A stretch of 64,000 nucleotides of DNA from Anabaena sp. WA102 (GTDB taxonomy: Bacteria > Cyanobacteriota > Cyanobacteriia > Cyanobacteriales > Nostocaceae): NCBI RefSeq assembly GCF_001277295.1, contig NZ_CP011456.1:3786001-3850000 (forward strand). Direction: 5' to 3'. A program made the position numbers and the translations under genes. Shown piece by piece: positions 7,988 to 15,771 of this stretch. The notes below the pieces were generated by a model, which was not told where the DNA came from, ran no database searches, and saw only the letters and a program-made list of their open reading frames with translations. Position 1 is the stretch's first letter. Every line of letters starts with the position of its first letter.

Positions 7988-9526
7988 GTGAATATTTATT
8001 GGCTAATCAAAAATTATTTAACTGCTCAAGGTGGTTGGCGGAGAAAGCTAACTATTGGTCTTTTGTTAGGAGGTATATTACAGGCTAGTGTACCTGTAGC
8101 AGTTGCACAAAGACGAGTAAGTGGAAAAAGAGCTAATTTTTACAATCAAGCTAGTTATAGTTACAGTTATTCAGATCCTGTAACTGGTAACTCTGTAACC
8201 CATACTGGCAGTTCTAGTGTTGTCCCGGCGGATAATTCTTTGACTGACCCTCTCGGACGGATTTATGGCTGTGGAGGGGCGCTGTTACCTGACTATACGG
8301 GGTTTTCGGTGGGTATTTATGAACCCCTGGGCGGTCCGACTGGTACAGAGTTAGGAGAATTAGTCTCTTTGACAACGACGGAAGTTCCAGATGTGCCTAA
8401 GAATGGTGTACCAGCAGGTCTATCACCAAACACCAAAAATGTCAACCCTTATTTTATTGGCAATGAGCCTATACAATACAAGGGTGTGTATAACTTCTTA
8501 CTTGATCCTACTAAGGGTCAACTTGACATTGGCAAAACCTATATTCTTGTAGTTAATCCACCGACTAATTCCATCTATGCGGAGCAACTGATTAAACTGG
8601 AGATATTAAGTAATACAAATAATATTGTTGCGTATCGGGCGACCTCCTTGGATGGTAAACCGATTGGTCTTGATAACAGCACGACGATTACAGATCAACA
8701 GGTTTTGGTGACTGATGCGGCAACTCAGTTGTTAGCGTTTAACTTTAAGTCGAGGTTGTGTCAATCAAATCAAATACGGATCACAAAGACTGGAGATCGG
8801 GCTACAGCAGAACCAGGAGATACGGCAATTTATCGTGTATCAGTAAAAAATACATCCAAGGAAATACCACTAGATAATTTAGTAGTTAAGGATACTTTAC
8901 CTGTGGGGTTCAGGTTTTTGCCTAATTCAGTCCGCGCCGAGCTAGATGGTAAAAAGCTGGATATTATCACTAGTTACAATGGCAATACTGTCAGTTTTAG
9001 TATAAATACGACTGTTGCTGTTGATAAAAGTATCAATATAGCCTATGCTGTGCAACTGACCAATGATGCTCAACGGGGGACAGGAAAAAATAGTGCGATC
9101 GCTAGTTCAACTCGCAGTGATAATAATTTAACGGTGAAAGATGGACCAGCTATACACTATTTGAAAGTTCGTGGTGGAATTACCAGTGATTGTGGGACAA
9201 TCATCGGGCGGGTATTTGTTGATAAAAACTTTGATGGAGAACAACAACCAGGAGAATCGGGAATCCCCAATGCGGTGATTTATCTGGAAAATGGCAATCG
9301 TCTGATCACAGATCCTAATGGTTTGTTTTCTTTGGTGAATGTCTTACCAGGAGCGCATACAGGGGTATTAGACTTGAGCAGTTTACCGGGATATACTTTA
9401 GCTCCTAATCGAAAATTCAGGGAACGTAATAGCCAATCTCGCTTGGTGCGAATAGCGCCTGGTAGCATGGTAAGAATGAATTTTGCGGTTACTCCTACAT
9501 TCCAGGAGGAGGGGAAAACAAGATGA
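7988..9526 (+). CDS. exported DUF11 plus SdrD-like B-domain protein
   Basis: 512 residues. The hydrophobic segment LTIGLLLGGILQA then VPVAVAQ gives a signal peptide of about 40 residues. A DUF11 module lies near residues 260-375 (KTGDRATAEPGDTAIYRVSV, LPVGFRFLPNSV). The C-terminal 110 residues resemble an SdrD B-type / Cna-B-like fold (GRVFVDKNFDGEQQPGESGI, PNGLFSLVNVLPG). The start is uncertain: this frame opens only with GTG at 7988 without a clear ribosome site, whereas ATG at 7954 and 7975 lie in another frame covering the same bases. A sequence error, a real frameshift or a GTG start are all possible. The 3' end overlaps the next gene by ATGA. Probably a surface-exposed subunit. Confidence 0.82.
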   Translation: MNIYWLIKNYLTAQGGWRRKLTIGLLLGGILQASVPVAVAQRRVSGKRANFYNQASYSYSYSDPVTGNSVTHTGSSSVVPADNSLTDPLGRIYGCGGALLPDYTGFSVGIYEPLGGPTGTELGELVSLTTTEVPDVPKNGVPAGLSPNTKNVNPYFIGNEPIQYKGVYNFLLDPTKGQLDIGKTYILVVNPPTNSIYAEQLIKLEILSNTNNIVAYRATSLDGKPIGLDNSTTITDQQVLVTDAATQLLAFNFKSRLCQSNQIRITKTGDRATAEPGDTAIYRVSVKNTSKEIPLDNLVVKDTLPVGFRFLPNSVRAELDGKKLDIITSYNGNTVSFSINTTVAVDKSINIAYAVQLTNDAQRGTGKNSAIASSTRSDNNLTVKDGPAIHYLKVRGGITSDCGTIIGRVFVDKNFDGEQQPGESGIPNAVIYLENGNRLITDPNGLFSLVNVLPGAHTGVLDLSSLPGYTLAPNRKFRERNSQSRLVRIAPGSMVRMNFAVTPTFQEEGKTR

Positions 9527-12500
9527 AACCTAAGCTAGATTACCATCCTAGTTTCATCAACATATTAATTAGGACTGTGGCGGTAGCCTTTAGCGTTGCG
9601 GCATCTCATGATTTAGTCAAGGCCGAGGTTTCTCCTGTTCCTTTAACTCAATTACCTATAAATACAGCAGCAGAAAAAGCGGAAAATATTCCTGTTGCTG
9701 GTTCTCTAAATTTTACAAATCCAACGGACAAAAAGGCTATAGATGCTCCTGTTCCAGCGTCTTTAAATCCAACTACTACCACAACTACAGAAAATGCTCC
9801 TGTTCCAGCGTCTTTAAATCCAACTACCACAACTACAGAAAATGCTCCTGTTCCAGCGTCTTTAAATCCAACTACCGCAACTACAGAAAATGCTCCTGTT
9901 CCAGCGTCTTTAAATCCAACTACTACCACAACTACAGAAAATGCTCCTGTTCCAGCGTCTTTAAATCCAACTACCACAACTACAGAAAATGCTCCTGTCC
10001 CAGCGTCTTTAAATCCAACTACTACCACAACTACAGAAAATACTCCTGTCCCAGCGTCTTTAAATCCAACTACTACCACAACTACAGAAAATACTCCTGT
10101 CCCAGCGTCTTTAAATACAACTACTACCGCAACTACAGAAAATACTCCTGTCCCAGCGTCTTTAAATACAACTACTACCACAACTACAGAAAATGCTCCT
10201 GTCCCAGCGTCTTTAAATCCAAATACCACAACTACAGAAGTTTCCCAAACAACCAAAGTTGTGAAAATTCTCACTCCTAGTGCTGATGAGGTTTTAAGTA
10301 GTCCTGCTACTTCCGTCATTGTCCAGTTTAGTATTGGTAGTCAGATAGAATTACGAGTTAATGGGGAGTTAGTTGATTCCTCCTTAATTGGACGGACAGA
10401 AACAAGTCCTAGTACCAATTTAGTAACGCAAACATGGTATGGTGTGGGTTTAAAAGAAGGTAAAAATACCATTTCTGCTCAGTTAGTGGGAAGAGTAGAG
10501 CCACCAGAAATAGTCCAGGTTTCTATTAAAGGTTCAGCAACGGAATTAAAATTAGAAAGTCAAGCTAGTCGGATTCCAGCTGACGGACGTTCTACTGCGG
10601 TAATTCAGGGACAACTGTTAGATAAAGGTGGTAATCGTTCCGAGCAGGATGCTGTTATTACATTAACACCCACAGCCGGAAAGTTTCTTGGTGCAGACTT
10701 CAAACCAGACCAACCAGGATTTCAGATAGAAGCGAAAGAAGGGATATTTGTAGCTACCTTACTTTCGGATACTAAGGCACAAACAGTGCGAATTAGTGCT
10801 ACAACCACTGGGCTAGAAGGCTTTACCCAGCTACAGTTTGAAACTGCACTACGTCCGAGTTTGCTAACTGGGGTAGTAGATCTACGACTGGGGGCAAAAG
10901 GTACAGATTATTACAGCCGATATCGTGATTTTCTGCCAACTGATAAGAATAATGGCACAGAAGTCGGATTTAATTCGGCCATATTTGCCACTGGTGCTAT
11001 TGGAGATTGGTTGTTTACTGGTGCATACAATAGTTCTCGCAGTTTGAATGAAGATTGCGACTGTAATACTAATTTATTTGCGTCTGGCTCTTCTAGTAAT
11101 CAAAATTATCCTGCTTATGGTGATAGTTCTAGGTCTGAGATTGTTACTCCTTCTATTAGTAGTGTATTTGCCCGCTTAGAGAGATCCTCAAAAGTTCCTG
11201 GTGCTAACCCGGATTATTTGATGTGGGGTGACTATAATACGGAGGAGTTAGCACGACCATCACAGCAGTTTACATCTACCAGTCGTCAATTAAACGGGTT
11301 TAAAACTAATTATAATTTAGGAAACCTGGCTGTTACAGGTTTTTATAGTCAATATGTGAAAGGCTTCCAACGGGATACTATTGCTCCTGACGGAACTAGT
11401 GGTTATTATTTTCTCTCCCGACGCATATTGGTGGGAGGTAGTGAAAACGTATATTTAGAATTAGAAGAACTCAATCGTCCGGGGACAGTGGTTAAACGGC
11501 AAAAACTTGAGCGGGGAACAGACTACGATTTTGATTATGATCGTGGGACTGTGTTGTTTAAACAGCCGATTCTGAGAACTTCTGTGGATGAGTATGGACA
11601 GATATTAGTCCGCAAAATTATAGTTAGCTATGAATATGATGCGAAAAATTCCGATGGTGATATTTATGCAGGTCGTCTGCAATATAACTTAAGTGGAGAT
11701 TCTCAACAACAAAGTTGGTTAGGAACAACTTTCCTACAAGAAAATCAGGGACTCCGGGATTTTCAAGTCTATGGTGCAGATACCCAAATTTCTTTACCTA
11801 ATGCGGGTAAAATCACTGCTGAATATGCCCATTCCCGCAATACTTCGGAAGTATTGGGTAAGGTACGTGGCCAAGCTTATCGCTTAGAAGTGGCAGGGCA
11901 ACTTTTCTCCAGTTTGAAAGGACGCAGTTATTACTCTTCTGTAGATACAGGATTTGCTAATAATGCTACAACTAGTTTTGTTCCTGGGCAAACTCGTTAT
12001 GGCGTGCAAATGACAGGTAGAATAACGACAAGTACAAATTTGCGGTGGCAATATGACCATGAAGATAACTTTGGTATTGCTCCTGTAGCCCGGAATACCT
12101 TTGAAGAGCTATTTAGTCCTCAAACCCAAGCCACGCCCGGAACTCCCGTTGATAACTCTCTGACGACCATTAATGCGGGTGTGCAACAACGGTTTGGTCA
12201 GACTAATTTGGATGTAGATTGGATTTATCGCCAGCGTGAAGATAGGATGTCTGTTGGTGCGCCTAGTAGCAGTTCTCAACAATTGCGATCGCGTTTAACT
12301 GTCCCCATTGCTAAAAGTCTTACATTCCAAGCCCAAAATGAACTGAGTCTCTCAAAGCAACAGGACAGCGTTTACCCCGCTCGTACCACCTTTGGCCTCA
12401 ATTGGGCAGCCATTCCCGGTGTCAACGTTAGTTTAACTCATCAACTGTTTAATAGTGGTCAATCTAACGGTAATTCTGTCACCGGTTTAAATGTCAATGG

Positions 12501-13542
12501 TGAACAAAAACTCGGTCAAGATACCTCCTTAACCGGACGATATTCCATTATTGGTAGTGCTAATGAAAGGACTACACAGGGTGCAGTTGGTCTAAAAAAT
12601 CGCTTAACTATTGCACCGGGCTTAAAATTAAGTGTGGCTTACGAACACGTATTTGGCAGCTTCTTTAGCAAGAATACCACTGGTCAACAATTTTCTCAAC
12701 CCTTTGCCTTTGGTCAAGCAGGTTCGGCGATTAGTTTTAATAGTGGTGATAGCTACAGCGTGGGTTTAGAATATACAGATAATCCTAATTTTCAAGCCAG
12801 CACTAAATATGAATATCGCAATTCTGCTGGCGGCACAAATACAGTAATTTCCGGTAGTATCACTGGTAAAATTTCCCCCTCACTCACAGCCTTGGCCCGT
12901 TACCAACAAGCTAGTTCTGCTAATCAAACCTTGAGTTTAGGAGATACCATTAATGTCAAAATGGGTTTAGCTTATCGTGATATTAATAGTGATAAATTTA
13001 ATGCCCTATTTCGCTATGAATACCGTCAAAATCCCGCCACTATTCCTGACACAATCCTAATAGGAAGTGGCACAGGTTCGGAAGATCATACTTTCGCTAT
13101 AGAGGGTATTTATGCTCCTAATTGGCAATGGGAATTTTATAGCAAATATGCTTTACGCAATAGTACGTCCTATTTAGCTAGTGATTTAGTAGGGACCAGT
13201 TCAGTAAATTTATCTCAACTCCGGGCTACCTATCGTTTAGGGTATAGTATGGATCTGGTGGGGGAAACTAGGTTAATTACTCAAGGCAATTATACAGAGA
13301 CGGGTTTTGTTTTAGAAACTGGCTATTATCTTAATCCTAATTTACGTCTGGCTGCTGGTTATGCCTTTGGTAAAGTTGACGACCGAGACTTTTCAGGAAC
13401 TCGTTCCGCTGGTGGTGCATATTTAGGTTTAACCCTGAAACTTAATGAACTATTTGAAGGTTTCGGACAACAAAAGGTTGCGCCAAAACCACAACAGGAA
13501 TCTGCGATTAAAGCAAATAAAGCAGGGAATACAGGAATATGA
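9523..13542 (+). CDS. large outer-membrane beta-barrel-like protein with Pro/Thr repeats
   Basis: 1339 residues, translationally coupled to the gene before it (ATGA) with a strong AGGAGGAGGGG ribosome site. A signal-like N-terminus ending near SHDLVKAEV is followed by a low-complexity stalk (residues about 75-238) with ten copies of a 15-17-residue unit PVPASLN plus a Thr tract. Next come Ig/invasin-like segments (GSATELKLESQASRIPADGR, about residue 345), then some 900 residues of alternating aromatic/polar strands typical of an outer-membrane barrel (WLFTGAYNSSRS, YLMWGDYNTEEL, RWQYDHEDNFG, LRLAAGYAFGKVDD). The barrel could be a porin-like exporter or an anchor for the DUF11 partners. The barrel topology is an inference from strand periodicity. 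Confidence 0.78.
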   Translation: MKPKLDYHPSFINILIRTVAVAFSVAASHDLVKAEVSPVPLTQLPINTAAEKAENIPVAGSLNFTNPTDKKAIDAPVPASLNPTTTTTTENAPVPASLNPTTTTTENAPVPASLNPTTATTENAPVPASLNPTTTTTTENAPVPASLNPTTTTTENAPVPASLNPTTTTTTENTPVPASLNPTTTTTTENTPVPASLNTTTTATTENTPVPASLNTTTTTTTENAPVPASLNPNTTTTEVSQTTKVVKILTPSADEVLSSPATSVIVQFSIGSQIELRVNGELVDSSLIGRTETSPSTNLVTQTWYGVGLKEGKNTISAQLVGRVEPPEIVQVSIKGSATELKLESQASRIPADGRSTAVIQGQLLDKGGNRSEQDAVITLTPTAGKFLGADFKPDQPGFQIEAKEGIFVATLLSDTKAQTVRISATTTGLEGFTQLQFETALRPSLLTGVVDLRLGAKGTDYYSRYRDFLPTDKNNGTEVGFNSAIFATGAIGDWLFTGAYNSSRSLNEDCDCNTNLFASGSSSNQNYPAYGDSSRSEIVTPSISSVFARLERSSKVPGANPDYLMWGDYNTEELARPSQQFTSTSRQLNGFKTNYNLGNLAVTGFYSQYVKGFQRDTIAPDGTSGYYFLSRRILVGGSENVYLELEELNRPGTVVKRQKLERGTDYDFDYDRGTVLFKQPILRTSVDEYGQILVRKIIVSYEYDAKNSDGDIYAGRLQYNLSGDSQQQSWLGTTFLQENQGLRDFQVYGADTQISLPNAGKITAEYAHSRNTSEVLGKVRGQAYRLEVAGQLFSSLKGRSYYSSVDTGFANNATTSFVPGQTRYGVQMTGRITTSTNLRWQYDHEDNFGIAPVARNTFEELFSPQTQATPGTPVDNSLTTINAGVQQRFGQTNLDVDWIYRQREDRMSVGAPSSSSQQLRSRLTVPIAKSLTFQAQNELSLSKQQDSVYPARTTFGLNWAAIPGVNVSLTHQLFNSGQSNGNSVTGLNVNGEQKLGQDTSLTGRYSIIGSANERTTQGAVGLKNRLTIAPGLKLSVAYEHVFGSFFSKNTTGQQFSQPFAFGQAGSAISFNSGDSYSVGLEYTDNPNFQASTKYEYRNSAGGTNTVISGSITGKISPSLTALARYQQASSANQTLSLGDTINVKMGLAYRDINSDKFNALFRYEYRQNPATIPDTILIGSGTGSEDHTFAIEGIYAPNWQWEFYSKYALRNSTSYLASDLVGTSSVNLSQLRATYRLGYSMDLVGETRLITQGNYTETGFVLETGYYLNPNLRLAAGYAFGKVDDRDFSGTRSAGGAYLGLTLKLNELFEGFGQQKVAPKPQQESAIKANKAGNTGI
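9745..10236 (+). repeat. in-frame tandem repeat coding PVPASLN-Thr units
   Basis: Ten units of 45-51 bp (GCTCCTGTTCCAGCGTCTTT then AAATCC and a run of ACT/ACC/ACA codons). Unit lengths differ by multiples of 3, so the frame is kept. The last four units share third-position variants (CCTGTCCCAGC) and ACT at the second codon, suggesting recent duplication in blocks. It encodes a probable extended periplasmic or surface stalk. Confidence 0.9.
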
Positions 13543-15719
13543 AACTATTAAAATTAAAATTTATCTGGTCAGTGGTCAGTGGTCATTTAACAACTGACAA
13601 AGAACAACTGACAAAAAACCACAACAAATTAAGACGGCAAAAATTATCTAAATTGTTGAATTTTTCGACATTGTTATTAATCTTGCTACCACTGACAGCT
13701 TTAGCCCAAACTTCAGATAAGGGACTGAAAATAGTAGTCAATGGTAATCAAGATGGTGCTATTATAGCCGATGATGTTTTAACCTTGCGAGAAGCCATTT
13801 CTCTCGTCAATGGTAGTTTAAAAATAGAGCAGTTAAGTAATATTGAAAAGGCTCAAATTACCCCTAGTCAATATTCACAAATTAGCTTTAATTTACCACC
13901 AGCACAAACTACAATTTATTTGCAAGAAGTCTTACCACCGCTGGCTACTCCTGGTTTAATTATTGATGGTACAACCCAGCCAGGATACAATAGAGAAAAA
14001 TCACCGACGACGGAAATTAAGATTCCTCAACCAGTAGTAAGTATTACCGCTGCTAGTGACGCAGAAGTATTTCGAGGCTTGACTATTACTGCGGATAATG
14101 TGACAATTCGCGGCTTGAGTATTTATGGTTTTAACTCCTATCACCGCGATACCGAAAGCACTCCTCCCGCAGATATTTTTATTGCCCATTCTTTCATTTT
14201 ACCTCTTACATTTAAATTAAAATCTTATGTAGGCAATATTGCCGAAACTGAAAATAATCCCCCACCTCAAAATGTGGTAATTGAAGATAACTGGTTGGGA
14301 ATTACTCCAGAAGCAAAAATGCCAGTTATGACTTCTGCTTTTGGGGTATATGTATTTAATAGTGTGGATACAATGATTCGTCGTAATCGGATTTCCTATC
14401 ATGATGGTAGTGCAGTTATTACAGGGATTCGCGCCCAAGGACTGAAAACTATTGAAAATATTATTATCGCTAATGGGATAGCCGGAATGCCCGACGCAGT
14501 TCGTTTAGATGGCATTATTGATAAATCGGAAATTAGTGGAAATCTGATTTGTGGTAATGATGGTAGTGGGATATTTTTATTTAAATCTGAAGGTTCTATT
14601 CGCATTTTCCAGAATCAAATTAAAGCCAATGCTCGCAGATTTAGAAGAGCCGCTATTTATCTCATGGGCAATGATCATCAAATATATGATAATCAAATTA
14701 GTCATCAAGCCGGCGCAGGAATTGTCATTGCTTCCTATCCTCAAAGTGATAGAAATATTATTCTCAATAATCAGTTTTGGAATTTGGAAGGGTTGAGTAT
14801 TGACCTCAATGCCTTTCATAATGTTGACGTGCAAAACTGGGAAAATGGAGATGGTCCAAACCCACCCCGCAATTCATCTAACCGTCGTTTAGATACGGCT
14901 AATGCTGCTATTAATAGTCCGCAATTTTTGAGTAAGGAATTTTTCTCAGGTTTGAGTTCTACCGTGGGAATTGATGGTATGGCTGAACCAAATTCTCAAG
15001 TTGATGTTTATTTAGTCGGTGGAAAAGATGGTTATGGCGGTTTAAATAAATTTTTGGCTAGTAGCAAAGCTGATACTCAAGGTAAGTTTACCATGAATTT
15101 GGCTAATTTACAACCAGGAGATCGCATTAGTGCGATCGCAACTTTACCCCAATATGGAACATCTGAGCCTACCTATCCGGCCTCAATTCGTGCTATTAAT
15201 TCACAATCACCCCCAGTTCCCGACCCCTTAAATCAGTTAGCAACTTCTAGCCTCCAATGTCTCACACCAGTAACCGAAAAACCACCAGAAAAACCACCAG
15301 AAAAACCACCAGAAAAACCACCCACACCTACTAAACTTAAAGTTCCTAAAAACGTCCATTTTGCCCTAGACAAATATAATATTAGTCCTGCCAGTGCGAG
15401 AGTTTTAAATAAAATTGCCCAGGTATTACGTGATAATCCGTCAATTGTTGTAGAAATTTATGGACATACAGATTATCGTGCTAATGATAAATATAATATG
15501 CGATTGGGAGCAAACCGAGCTAAATCTGCGAGAAACTATCTAATTCGTCAAGGAATAGCCCCAGAAAGAATGACAATTCGTTCTTTTGGTAAACGTCAAC
15601 TATTAACACCCGGAAACGGAAAATTAGATCATGCTCGTAACCGTCGTGCAGAATTTATTTTCCAAGATATTCGCGGTATGGAAGTAATTGTCCAAGAAGA
15701 AGATTTGCAATTGGAATAA
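13539..15719 (+). CDS. beta-helix protein with C-terminal OmpA peptidoglycan-binding domain
   Basis: 726 residues, overlapping the barrel gene by ATGA. The hydrophobic signal (LLNFSTLLLILLPLTALAQ) begins only about 38 residues in; the preceding residues are encoded by a GGTCAGTGGTCA repeat, so the natural start may have been altered. The centre (about residues 150-430) holds right-handed beta-helix turns (NVTIRGLSIYGF, NVVIEDNWLGIT, MIRRNRISYHDGS, SEISGNLICGNDGSG). A (KPPE)n linker near 580-595 leads to an OmpA-like domain (VEIYGHTDYRANDKYNMRLG, ANRAKSARNYLIRQGI, NRRAEFIF). It should sit in the periplasm or outer membrane bound to peptidoglycan and may tether the surface assembly. Confidence 0.88.
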   Translation: MKLLKLKFIWSVVSGHLTTDKEQLTKNHNKLRRQKLSKLLNFSTLLLILLPLTALAQTSDKGLKIVVNGNQDGAIIADDVLTLREAISLVNGSLKIEQLSNIEKAQITPSQYSQISFNLPPAQTTIYLQEVLPPLATPGLIIDGTTQPGYNREKSPTTEIKIPQPVVSITAASDAEVFRGLTITADNVTIRGLSIYGFNSYHRDTESTPPADIFIAHSFILPLTFKLKSYVGNIAETENNPPPQNVVIEDNWLGITPEAKMPVMTSAFGVYVFNSVDTMIRRNRISYHDGSAVITGIRAQGLKTIENIIIANGIAGMPDAVRLDGIIDKSEISGNLICGNDGSGIFLFKSEGSIRIFQNQIKANARRFRRAAIYLMGNDHQIYDNQISHQAGAGIVIASYPQSDRNIILNNQFWNLEGLSIDLNAFHNVDVQNWENGDGPNPPRNSSNRRLDTANAAINSPQFLSKEFFSGLSSTVGIDGMAEPNSQVDVYLVGGKDGYGGLNKFLASSKADTQGKFTMNLANLQPGDRISAIATLPQYGTSEPTYPASIRAINSQSPPVPDPLNQLATSSLQCLTPVTEKPPEKPPEKPPEKPPTPTKLKVPKNVHFALDKYNISPASARVLNKIAQVLRDNPSIVVEIYGHTDYRANDKYNMRLGANRAKSARNYLIRQGIAPERMTIRSFGKRQLLTPGNGKLDHARNRRAEFIFQDIRGMEVIVQEEDLQLE

Positions 15720-15771
15720 AAGTGGTTATTGGTCAGTGGTCATGAACAACGGACAACGAACAACAAAACTT

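Noticed and set aside
9648..10319. 223-residue minus-strand ORF with GFKDAGTGAFSVV repeats
   Set aside because: It is the antisense of the Pro/Thr repeat of the barrel gene and has no independent support.
14001..14834. Minus-strand ORFs inside the beta-helix gene
   Set aside because: They are shadow frames of a strongly supported gene.
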